64,000 nt of DNA from an uncultured Lachnospiraceae bacterium (lineage in GTDB: Bacteria; Bacillota; Clostridia; Lachnospirales; Lachnospiraceae), in contig CAJTQO010000016.1 in assembly GCA_910578405.1 (NCBI GenBank), forward strand, positions 1 through 64,000, given 5' to 3'. A program made the translations under genes and the position numbers. This document shows positions 18,001-25,572 of this stretch, one piece after another (the stretch's first letter is position 1; each line of letters starts with the position of its first letter). The notes under the pieces are model-generated. The model was not told the origin of the DNA. It worked only from the letters and a program-made list of their open reading frames with translations, and searched no databases.

Positions 18001-18029
18001 ACTATATCATAAGAAAGGACTTGCGTCAA
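18001..18029 (-). promoter_or_regulatory. Promoter of rpmG-secE-nusG-rplK-rplA
   Basis: TTGACG (18024-18029), a 17-base spacer and TATAGT (18001-18006) on the minus strand, 60 bases before the rpmG start. Confidence 0.88.
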
Positions 18030-18060
18030 CCTGAAATTTTTACGTTTTGTCCTCTGCTTC

Positions 18061-18264
18061 TATTTCTTTCCTGTTTCTATCCTGGTTTTCTACCCTATTT
18101 CCTTTCCCTCCTCTTTCCTGGTTTTCTATTCTATTTCCTTTCATGCTTCTTTCCTGGTTTTCTATCCTATTTCCTTTCCTGCTTCTTTCCTGGTTTTCTA
18201 TCCTATTTCCTTTCCCGCTCCTATCCTGGTTTTCTACCCTATTTCCTTTCCTGCTTCTTTCTGT
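18061..18264. repeat. 36-bp pyrimidine-rich tandem repeat
   Basis: The motif CCTGGTTTTCTA recurs at 18081, 18117, 18153, 18189 and 18225, an exact 36-base period, with degenerate edges. The plus strand is almost all C and T. It lies in the gap between divergent rpmG and the FliD-like gene, just upstream of the rpmG promoter. The open frames through it (a repeating FPGFLSYFLSCF) have no ribosome site and are taken as non-coding. Confidence 0.9.
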
Positions 18265-18362
18265 TTTTTATTTTGTTTTTTCTTATTCTATCCCGTATTC
18301 CCTCCTGTTTTCTTCCCGCCTTCTCATCCGGTGAAAAAATAAGAAAAATTTTATATTTCCTC

Positions 18363-18402
18363 TATATTATTCCTATTCTTTGGCCGATACATATGTTATA
18401 AT
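18363..18402 (+). promoter_or_regulatory. Promoter region of the FliD-like gene
   Basis: GCCGATAC (18383-18390) matches 7 of 8 bases of the sigma-28/SigD -10 box, but the matching TAAA -35 box is not clear. Directly after it TG-T-TATAAT (18394-18402) forms an extended -10 for the housekeeping sigma. Either could drive the gene; a 180-base leader follows, with a small hairpin CGTGAA-gcat-TTCACG near 18414-18429. Confidence 0.5.
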
Positions 18403-18581
18403 GTAGAAAAGGGCGTGAAGCATTTCACGGCGTTTCCTTTATGCATTATTTGTGCATTTAAAAACAAAATCATATTGCACCCTCATACGAGGATTAATTA
18501 TGAAAAATTGTTTTATGATTAACCTGCGTGGGAACAGATTCCTGCGAAAGTATTATTTCAAGGACGAAAGGAGGGGAGTGT

Positions 18582-19889
18582 ATGGCATATAACAGCATTG
18601 CCCTTAACAATGTGTATAATTATTATTTGACGACTTATGCACCAAAGGGCTCTTCCCGTTATGATACCCACAAAAAAAGCGAGCTGCGTGGCATTTACAA
18701 TTCTATTGTAAAGATTAACAAAGAAGCTCCTTTATATAAATTGGACAGCAGCAAAGAATCCAAGAGTTTTGCAGTGGGAATCAAGGAAGATGCCAGAGAA
18801 CTCCGCAATGTAATAGCCTCTTTAGGAGGTTTGGACGAGGAGAAGATATTAAATAAGAAGGCTTCCTATTCCAGCAACGAAGATATCGCAACGGTGGTTT
18901 TTACCGGAGAGCATCCTGAGGACGCTGAAATACCCTCTTATGAGGTGGAAGTGCATTCGCTGGCTTCCGGTCAGGTCAACACAGGGGCGTTTCTTCCCAA
19001 TGCAAAAACCCACCTGTCGCCGGATACTTATTCGTTTGATATACACATCAACGATTTGAATTATGAGTTCCAATACAACGTAAAAGAAGGGGAGTCCAAC
19101 CGTTCCATCCAGGACCGCCTTGCAAAGCTGATTAGCAATGCGGAAATTGGACTTCAGGCGGATGTAGTGGAAGACGGCAAGGGCGGTTCCGCTTTACGGC
19201 TGCGCTCCATAGCGGAAGGGCTGAAGGAAAACCAGGGTTCCATTTTTGTGATATCCGATGATTTCACCAGCAAAAAAGAAGGTTCCGTTTCCTATTTCGG
19301 CCTGGACCAGATGACGCGTCCGGCTGCCAATGCGGAATTTTTGCTAAACGGCAAAAAGCATACTTCCCAATCGAATAACTTTTCGATTGACAATTTATTT
19401 GACGTTACCTTAAAGGGACTCAGTTCCGGCAAAGGTGACACCGCCACCATAGGGCTGAAAACAGACGTGGAATCCCTGACAGAGAATATCGACACGCTGG
19501 TGAGGGGATACAATTCCTTTATCCGGCATATGTCCGAATACCAGGACAATTTTGCAGGAAGCCGTAAGCTGCTGGGCGAGATGCGCGGCATTACGTCACG
19601 CTATCATAGCCAGTTTGACATTCTCGGTCTGAATTTGCAGGAAAACGGCTCTATTGAAGTCGATTCCAGGGAACTGAAACATGCGGCGTTTTCCGAATAT
19701 GCCAAAGAGGATTTTTCCGCAATCCGGCATTTTGCCAACACTCTGGTGCGCAAAATGGATCAGGTTTCCTTAAATCCTATGGATTATGTAAATAAAACGG
19801 TTATCGCTTATAAGAATCCGGGCAAAAATTATGCAACGCCTTATATTACCAGCGCTTTCAGCGGTATGTTATTTAACAGCTATTGCTAA
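18582..19889 (+). CDS. FliD-like flagellar hook-associated protein 2 paralogue
   Basis: The 435-residue protein resembles the filament cap protein FliD: segments VEVHSLASGQVNTG, NEFQYNVKEG-type strands, ISDDFTSKKEG ... LNGKKHTSQSNNFSIDNLFDVTLKGLS and LVRGYNSFIRHMSEY match the FliD_N/FliD_C pattern (compare the genuine fliD at the right edge: LNGVEYESTNNTFNINGLTITAKEVGES). The first 100 residues (YLTTYAPKGSSRYDTHKKSELRG ...) are not FliD-like. The ATG at 18582 has AGGAGGGGAG just upstream. It stands alone, far from the filament operon. Its role is unknown; it could be a second cap, an adhesin or a regulator of export. Confidence 0.7.
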   Translation: MAYNSIALNNVYNYYLTTYAPKGSSRYDTHKKSELRGIYNSIVKINKEAPLYKLDSSKESKSFAVGIKEDARELRNVIASLGGLDEEKILNKKASYSSNEDIATVVFTGEHPEDAEIPSYEVEVHSLASGQVNTGAFLPNAKTHLSPDTYSFDIHINDLNYEFQYNVKEGESNRSIQDRLAKLISNAEIGLQADVVEDGKGGSALRLRSIAEGLKENQGSIFVISDDFTSKKEGSVSYFGLDQMTRPAANAEFLLNGKKHTSQSNNFSIDNLFDVTLKGLSSGKGDTATIGLKTDVESLTENIDTLVRGYNSFIRHMSEYQDNFAGSRKLLGEMRGITSRYHSQFDILGLNLQENGSIEVDSRELKHAAFSEYAKEDFSAIRHFANTLVRKMDQVSLNPMDYVNKTVIAYKNPGKNYATPYITSAFSGMLFNSYC

Positions 19890-19927
19890 GGAGTTTGCCT
19901 TACAAAGCGCGGAATCAAAAATAATAC

Positions 19928-19965
19928 AAAAAAAGCGGCATAGCTTCCAGCTATACCGTTTTTTT
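19928..19965. terminator. Bidirectional terminator
   Basis: A7-GCGG-c-ATAGCT pairs with AGCTAT-a-CCG-T7 around a 3-base loop. It lies between the convergent FliD-like and carboxyltransferase genes and has T-runs on both strands. Confidence 0.9.
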
Positions 19966-20066
19966 ATGCACAAAGCGGAAAGGAACTACGCGCAAAAGCT
20001 GCTCGCATCCGGCGCACGGCAGGGGAAGCGAAACTCCTCTACCCGATTTTGCCAGCGCCGTAACTC

Positions 20067-21695
20067 TTACAATGGAATATTCCCATGTTTCTTATATGGC
20101 CCTTCCGCCTCTTTGTTTTCCAGCGCGCGCAAAGTTTTTAGAAGCTTCCACCTTGTTTCCTCCGGTTTTATCACTTCATTCACATAGCCTCTGGAAGCCG
20201 CCACATAAGGGTTTAAGAATCGCTCTTCATATTCCTTTTTACACTGCTGCCGCATGGCCTGAGGGTCTTCGGCATATTTAATCTTGCGTTTAAAAGCGAT
20301 ATTTACCGCGCCGTCGGCCCCCATCACCGCAATTTCCGCAATGGGCCATGCAAACACCATATCCGCTCCCATTTCCTTGGAATTCATGGCGATATAAGCG
20401 CCGCCATAAGCTTTGCGCATAATGACGGATATCTTCGGGACAGTCGCCTCGGAATAGGCATAGAGTACCTTTGCCCCGTGCCGTATAATGCCGTTATGCT
20501 CCTGCGCCGTCCCCGGCAGAAACGCCGGGACATCCACCAGGGTCACTAACGGAATGTTAAAACAGTCGCAAAACCGGATGAAACGCGCCAGTTTATCCGA
20601 TGCATGGTAATCCAGGGAACCGCCCATGGCCGCAGGCTGGTTCGCCACAAACCCCACTACTTTTCCTTCCATCCTTCCCCAGCCAACGACCACGTTGGGC
20701 GCAAATTCCTTTTGCACCTCGAAAAAACTGTCCTCATCCACAATACAATCTATCACCGCTTTCACATCATAAGCGCGGCGGGAATTGTCCGGCACAATAT
20801 CCCTAATCCGGCTGCACCTGTCCCCCTGGAAAAAAATCCGGTTTATGCCGCTTACTTTCCCCATTCTTTTGTTGACCCCGTAGAGGAACGACTGCCGTTC
20901 CCTATTATATTTAATTTCCGGCGCTTTTTCCCGGTTGTTGGCGGGAAGGTAGGACAGCAGCTTGCGCACTCCCATCAGACACTCCCCTTCCGAATCATAG
21001 GCAAAATGCGCCACTCCGCTTTTACGGGCATGGACGTCCGCGCCGCCCAGTTCCTCTGTGGTCACTTCCTCGTTAATTACCGTCTTGACCACATTCGGCC
21101 CTGTAATGAACATTTTGGAAATATCCCTTACCATAAAAATAAAATCGCAAATGGCAGGCGCATAGCAGGCGCCCCCGGAACAAGGCCCTAAAATCACCGC
21201 AATCTGGGGAATGACGCCGGATGCTTTCGTATGCCGCAAAAACATGCCGCTATATCCGCTTAACGACGATATGCCTTCTTCAATCCTGGCGCCGCCGCTG
21301 TCATTGATGCAGATTATCGGCGCTTTCATTTCCATGGCCATATCCTGCAGCCTGCATATCTTCAGGGAATGGTATTCCCCCAGCGTGCCGCCGATTACGG
21401 TAAAATCCTCACTGGCAACGAAAACCAGACGGCCGTCAATCTCCCCATACCCGGTCACTACGCCATCCCCCGGCACCCTGCGCTTATCCAGGTCAAAGTC
21501 ATTAATCCTGGACTCCAGAAAACCGTCCACCTCCACAAAAGTATCCTTATCCAAAAGCGTCTGGATTCTTTCCCTGGCTGTCATTTTCCCCAATCCATGC
21601 TGCTTTTCTATCCGGGCCGCCCCGCCGCCCAGTTTCGCTTTCTCACGGCGCATATCCAAATCCCTGATTGCCTCATCCCAGGTTCTGTTTGCCAT
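20067..21695 (-). CDS. Acyl-CoA carboxylase carboxyltransferase subunit
   Basis: The 542-residue protein belongs to the biotin-dependent carboxyltransferase family (propionyl-CoA carboxylase beta, methylmalonyl-CoA decarboxylase alpha). It has both crotonase-fold halves: in the N half, EDFTVIGGTLGEYHSLKICRLQD, CINDSGGARIEEGISSL and GPCSGGACYAPAICDF; in the C half, DVPAFLPGTAQEHNGIIRHGAKVLYAYSEATVP and RKAYGGAYIAMNSKEMGAD. Length and motifs fit a complete enzyme that moves CO2 between carboxybiotin and an acyl-CoA. No biotin carrier, biotin carboxylase or membrane decarboxylase subunit is next to it, so partners must be elsewhere. It has a long structured leader upstream. Confidence 0.9.
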   Translation of the reverse strand: MANRTWDEAIRDLDMRREKAKLGGGAARIEKQHGLGKMTARERIQTLLDKDTFVEVDGFLESRINDFDLDKRRVPGDGVVTGYGEIDGRLVFVASEDFTVIGGTLGEYHSLKICRLQDMAMEMKAPIICINDSGGARIEEGISSLSGYSGMFLRHTKASGVIPQIAVILGPCSGGACYAPAICDFIFMVRDISKMFITGPNVVKTVINEEVTTEELGGADVHARKSGVAHFAYDSEGECLMGVRKLLSYLPANNREKAPEIKYNRERQSFLYGVNKRMGKVSGINRIFFQGDRCSRIRDIVPDNSRRAYDVKAVIDCIVDEDSFFEVQKEFAPNVVVGWGRMEGKVVGFVANQPAAMGGSLDYHASDKLARFIRFCDCFNIPLVTLVDVPAFLPGTAQEHNGIIRHGAKVLYAYSEATVPKISVIMRKAYGGAYIAMNSKEMGADMVFAWPIAEIAVMGADGAVNIAFKRKIKYAEDPQAMRQQCKKEYEERFLNPYVAASRGYVNEVIKPEETRWKLLKTLRALENKEAEGPYKKHGNIPL

Positions 21696-21725
21696 TGCTT
21701 TCCTTGCTCCTTTCTTATTCCAGTA

Positions 21726-22090
21726 CCGCAGAAAATTCTCCTATGTCCTAACACTCAGAAGAATATCTGTGCTTTACGCACCTATATTCTTCTGGACATT
21801 TCCGAATTTTCTGCTGATTTTTATTCCTGTTCCGCAGAAAATTCTCCTATGTCCTAACACTCAGAAGAATATCTGTGCTTTACGCACCTATATTCTTCTG
21901 GACATTTCCGAATTTTCTGCTGATTTTTATTCCTGTTCCGCAGAAAATTCTCCTATGTCCTAACACTCAGAAGAATATCTGTGCTTTACGCACCTATATT
22001 CTTCTGGACATTTCCGAATTTTCTGCTGGTTTTTATTCCTGTTCCGCAGAAAATTCTCCTTTGCCCTAACACTCAGAAGAATATCTATGC
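21726..22090. repeat. Tandem 106-bp hairpin repeat in 5' leader
   Basis: Three near-identical 106-base units start at 21726, 21832 and 21938, and a truncated fourth at 22044. Each unit is self-complementary: GCAGAAAATTC pairs with GAATTTTCTGC at the ends, GTCC with GGAC, AGAAGAATAT with ATATTCTTCT, and GTGC with GCAC around a TTTAC loop, about 29 pairs in all. The array ends about 30 bases before the carboxyltransferase start and downstream of a good promoter, so it should be transcribed as three stacked hairpins. Confidence 0.95.
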
Positions 22091-22173
22091 TTCTTGATGT
22101 ACATGGCATCCAATTATTTTAATATAAAATATTTTGACTCTATTATGTTTTGATATTCAAACTATCAGGATAT

Positions 22174-22201
22174 ATTATAGCACGCCGTTCATTTTTATCA
22201 A
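22174..22201 (-). promoter_or_regulatory. Promoter of the carboxyltransferase gene
   Basis: TTGATA (22196-22201), a 16-base spacer and TATAAT (22174-22179) on the minus strand. Transcription would start near 22167, giving a leader of about 470 bases that carries the 106-bp hairpin array. Confidence 0.75.
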
Positions 22202-22347
22202 GTGGGAATTCCAGATTTTGTGAAAGAAAAGGCTCTTAGCCAGTCACAGGCAAAAACAAGGAGGCGCCCATTTATAAAAATAGGCTGCCCCCTGCTTCTT
22301 TGCCAACGCTTCGTTTCGTTTATGAACTTGTATCCACTTTCTATGCC

Positions 22348-22992
22348 TCAGAGCGTGTCCACCACGCAAAAATCCGTCATCAGGCAGCAAAGCCTGCCCA
22401 TATCGTCAATCCCCCAAAACGACGGATAAGAACCGTCCCCGTAGCCGGAAGAAAAAGCCACCACATTTAAATCCGTTCCCGGCAGGTTAAAGTTGGCCGT
22501 AGAGTAAGTGTCCACATAGCTCTCTGCCAATGCCTGGTCAAATTCCGGCAGTATGCCGTCCTTAGCCGCCTCTGTCAGCTCCTCCAGCTTCTGGCATGTC
22601 TGCTCGTCCATAAAACATCCGGTCCCCGCATCCACCCCATAGCCAAAGAACTCATCCGCCTGCAGCTCCCTTGCATCCTGCCCCCCTACCAAAGCAGGCT
22701 CAAAACGCACCGGCATATTTTCATTAAAACGGATTTCCGCAAAAGCAACCCGCTGGTCGTCCTCACAATGGTATATATACAGCATCACCGGATATTCGCC
22801 AGGAGGGACGCACTTGGTAAAAGGCTCCATCTCAAACAGCACGCAAGGGTCATCCGCCACGATTTTTCCTGTGGGAAGTTTGATTTTCCCTAATCCCTGC
22901 TCCCGGAAAGACTCTTTGAATTTATCCCTCTTCAATAGCCTGTCTGCCGTGCCGCTGCGCAGGGCAGACATTAATGTTTCATTCATATACAT
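22348..22992 (-). CDS. DUF4241 domain protein
   Basis: This 214-residue protein matches the DUF4241 family: PPGEYPVMLYIYHCEDDQRVAFAEIRFNENMPVRFEPALVGGQD and the signature DEFFGYGVDAGTGCFMDEQT, then a C-terminal part ending GYGDGSYPSFWGIDDMGRLCCLMTDF. Function is unknown; such proteins are cytosolic and often near toxin-immunity or phage-related genes in other bacteria, but I see no toxin here. ATG at 22992 is chosen because GGGGG lies 8 bases upstream; the frame also opens 3 codons earlier at GTG. It is downstream of glf with a 160-base gap. Confidence 0.8.
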   Translation of the reverse strand: MYMNETLMSALRSGTADRLLKRDKFKESFREQGLGKIKLPTGKIVADDPCVLFEMEPFTKCVPPGEYPVMLYIYHCEDDQRVAFAEIRFNENMPVRFEPALVGGQDARELQADEFFGYGVDAGTGCFMDEQTCQKLEELTEAAKDGILPEFDQALAESYVDTYSTANFNLPGTDLNVVAFSSGYGDGSYPSFWGIDDMGRLCCLMTDFCVVDTL

Positions 22993-23158
22993 TCCAATCA
23001 CCCCCTAGTCCTAAAATAAGGCCAAGCTTCCCCTTGGCGCATATGCATAACATAAACTGCAGGCGGCCGCATCCCCTGCAGCCGCCTGTATATCCCGGCC
23101 TGGCTTAACATGCCTGCCAGACCGCGCCGCATACATTGGAATCTGTCCGCCGGCCTGT

Positions 23159-24271
23159 TTACGCCTCTGCCTCTGCCATCTCCAATGCCGCAGCAATCAC
23201 TTTATCCATATCGTAATACCTGTATTGTCCCAGTCTGCCGCCAAAAAGAACGTTCCCTTCCTTCCTGGCCAGCTTCTGGTATTCATCGAACAATTGATTA
23301 TTGCGTTCATCATTCACCGGATAGTATGGTTCATCCCCTTTATGCCATGTCGCCGGATACTCCCTCGTAATAACCGTCCCCTTCTGGCTCCCAAATTCAA
23401 AATGCTTATGCTCAATGATTCTGGTATATGGCACTTCCCTCTGCGTGTAGTTTACTACCGCATTTCCCTGATAATTGTCGCAATCCGGGATTTCTTCCTG
23501 CTCAAACCGCAAAGAACGGTATTCCAATGCCCCCAGCCGATAATCAAAATATTCATCAATCATGCCTGTATAAAGGGTCTTCCCAAATGTCATATTCCCA
23601 TCCGCCTTGCAGGCCGCCACAAACTCCTTATACTCCGTTCCGGTACGTACCGGAATCCCTTCCAACAGTTTTCCTACGATTGCCGTATAGCCGCCCTCCG
23701 GAATCCCCTGATACAAATCGTTAAAATAATTGTTGTCATAGGTAAACCTAAGCGGCACACGCTTAATAATAAACGCCGGGAGTTCCGTGCAGGGTCGTCC
23801 CCACTGCTTTTCGGTGTATCCCTTAATCAGTTTTTCATACACATCCCGGCCTGCCAGAGAAAGCGCCTGTTCTTCCAAATTCCCCGGCTCCGTAATCTGC
23901 AGTTCCTGAATCTGGCTTTCAATGACTGCCTTTGCCTCCGCAGGAGTCTTAACCCCCCACATCCTGCTGAACGTATTCATATTAAACGGCAGATTATAAA
24001 GCTCATCCCCATAGACTGCCACCGGCGCGTTTACAAAACGGTTAAATACCGCATATTGGTTGATATATTTCCATACCTTTTCATCTGAAGTATGGAAAAT
24101 ATGCGCTCCATATTTATGTACCTGGATTCCCAATACCTCTTCCGTATAAATATTACCGGCAATATGTCCTCTTTTGTCAATGACAAGGCACTTTTTTCCT
24201 TTTCGTTCCATCTCTTTTGCAAAAACAGCGCCAAACAGCCCAGCGCCTACTATCAGATAATCGTAATGCAT
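23159..24271 (-). CDS. glf: UDP-galactopyranose mutase
   Basis: This flavoenzyme converts UDP-galactopyranose to UDP-galactofuranose, the donor for galactofuranose in surface glycans. The 370-residue protein has the FAD-binding N-terminus YLIVGAGLFGAVFAKEMERKGKKCLVIDKR, the HKYGAHIFHTSDEKVW segment, and the family signature LIKGYTEKQWGRPCTELPAFIIKRVPLRFTYDNNYF. ATG at 24271 (MHYDYLIVGAG) is preferred over the one 3 codons earlier, which is only 2 bases from GGAGG. It is the best indication that the glycan made by this region contains Galf. Confidence 0.95.
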   Translation of the reverse strand: MHYDYLIVGAGLFGAVFAKEMERKGKKCLVIDKRGHIAGNIYTEEVLGIQVHKYGAHIFHTSDEKVWKYINQYAVFNRFVNAPVAVYGDELYNLPFNMNTFSRMWGVKTPAEAKAVIESQIQELQITEPGNLEEQALSLAGRDVYEKLIKGYTEKQWGRPCTELPAFIIKRVPLRFTYDNNYFNDLYQGIPEGGYTAIVGKLLEGIPVRTGTEYKEFVAACKADGNMTFGKTLYTGMIDEYFDYRLGALEYRSLRFEQEEIPDCDNYQGNAVVNYTQREVPYTRIIEHKHFEFGSQKGTVITREYPATWHKGDEPYYPVNDERNNQLFDEYQKLARKEGNVLFGGRLGQYRYYDMDKVIAAALEMAEAEA

Positions 24272-24313
24272 AACTGGCATTCCCTCCGTAATTATTTCCC
24301 CCTCCTGTCCTTC

Positions 24314-24652
24314 CTACTCCTTCAGCCGATACTTCTCCAACTGTACATAATCATCCATCAACTCAAGGATTTTCTTACGCCCGCTCTTATTCAGCTTTAC
24401 ATAATACTGCATTACACGGTTTTCAAGGATTTTCTCACCAAGGCTTGCCCCCTTCTCCAAAGAACTGAAATCCACCGGATTCAGATTCAGTCTGTCACAC
24501 ATCTTAATCACCGTTCCGTATGCCATACCCTCTATCCCTCTATCCAGTGCCGTCACCAGTGTGCTGTACGGTATCTGCATATCAATTGCAAATTGACGTA
24601 CGCTTTTATACTGTGTCAAAATTTCCTTCTTTAAAATTTCTGCCTTTGTCAT
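24314..24652 (-). CDS. Helix-turn-helix transcriptional regulator
   Basis: The 112-residue protein has an N-terminal HTH of the XRE type: residues about 15-50, KSVRQFAIDMQIPYSTLVTALDRGIEGMAYGTVIKMCDRLNLNP. The C-terminal half (YYVKLNKSGRKKILELMDDYVQLEKYR) looks like a dimerisation helix common in Lachnospiraceae regulators. ATG at 24652 has GGAGG 9 bases before it. A promoter is at 24738-24766. It lies just upstream of glf and may regulate it, but no operator is visible. Confidence 0.82.
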   Translation of the reverse strand: MTKAEILKKEILTQYKSVRQFAIDMQIPYSTLVTALDRGIEGMAYGTVIKMCDRLNLNPVDFSSLEKGASLGEKILENRVMQYYVKLNKSGRKKILELMDDYVQLEKYRLKE

Positions 24653-25157
24653 ATTTGGCTTCCTCCTGTCACTTTTCTTTGTGTTATCAATGCTCAATAT
24701 AATACGATACAGGCATCCGATTAAGTCGAATAGGTATATTATAGCACATATACGGTATTCCGTCACTCTTTTTTGTAGTATAATTTACAATTTTTATAAT
24801 TTTTTAAAATTTAAGCGTATTTTATAAAATCAGAATGGAGCAGAAAGGCTCCTGTCCGGTATCGCTTCTACCGGAAGACTTCTTTCCAAAAACAGGAACC
24901 CAGAAAATGAAACTGCGCTGCCTTATGGCGCCTTTTTCAGTTATTGCATTAACGTACATAAATAGATGCAATTTTATTGTGCAATTTTATTTTAAACGCA
25001 CTGACGCGATACGTCAATTCCTTATGTAACTTCCAAATAAAAAACCGGGATAAAAATTCCGGAATGTATTTGCCAGGCCGCTCCCGCCGCCAGGGCAAAA
25101 TTCCCTCCCGCCCTTTCAACCCATTGCTAAAACCACAGACTCTAAAGCCTGCCGCCA
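24653..25157. other. Intergenic region with HTH gene promoter
   Basis: The 505-base gap holds a minus-strand promoter GTGACG (24761-24766), 17-base spacer, TATAAT (24738-24743) for the HTH gene. The rest is AT-rich and holds no gene I can support; a 64-codon plus-strand frame at 24835 has no ribosome site and no recognisable product. Confidence 0.6.
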
Positions 25158-25526
25158 TCACTCTTCCATCGTTTTTTTCATTGCTTTTTCCAAATCCTTT
25201 AAAAAAGGAACCACCGCGTTTTCCAATATATCCGCCATTTTTCCATCGTCCTTGCTTTGGATAGCCCCGCCTAACGCCGTTAGATGCTGATTCATCTCTT
25301 CTTTTGCCATATGCATTTCTTTGGCGTCTACCATATCCGAAACCCGGTTATACACTTCAATCACCCAATTCAGCCCATCTATGCACTGTTTTTGGAAAAC
25401 ATCCGTGTCTTCCTTGCGGCTGCCCCGCAGCTCCCCGCACAGCGTCCCCAATCCGGGAATCAGCCTCTTTAAATACTTTCCCACTGCCTGCAACGCTTCC
25501 TTTTTCTGCTCCTGCAAATTTTCCAT
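25158..25526 (-). CDS. Small helical protein of unknown function
   Basis: I do not recognise this 122-residue protein. It starts MENLQEQKKEALQAVGKYLKRLIPGLGTLCGEL and ends VVPFLKDLEKAMKKTMEE. It lacks a signal peptide and membrane helix, is rich in Lys, Glu, Ala and Met, and looks fully alpha-helical, like a four-helix bundle or a chaperone-type protein. The start has AGGAGG upstream. It lies 46 bases downstream of the SGNH lipoprotein gene on the same strand and is probably co-transcribed with it. It could belong to glycan or flagellar export, which is only a guess from context. Confidence 0.7.
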   Translation of the reverse strand: MENLQEQKKEALQAVGKYLKRLIPGLGTLCGELRGSRKEDTDVFQKQCIDGLNWVIEVYNRVSDMVDAKEMHMAKEEMNQHLTALGGAIQSKDDGKMADILENAVVPFLKDLEKAMKKTMEE

Positions 25527-25572
25527 CTTTTCCTCCTATTCCGTTTCCTTTTTACTGCGTTTTTTGCCGCCT

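Noticed and set aside
18047..18401. Plus-strand open frames coding for FPGFLSYFLSCF repeats
   Set aside because: They arise from the 36-bp C/T tandem repeat, lack a ribosome site and have no non-repeat domain.
18403..18581. Cyclic di-GMP riboswitch before the FliD-like gene
   Set aside because: I looked for the GEMM core and for type II motifs and saw neither; only a short hairpin is present.
21726..22090. CRISPR array
   Set aside because: The 106-bp units are joined directly with no unique spacers and no cas genes are near; the units are hairpins.
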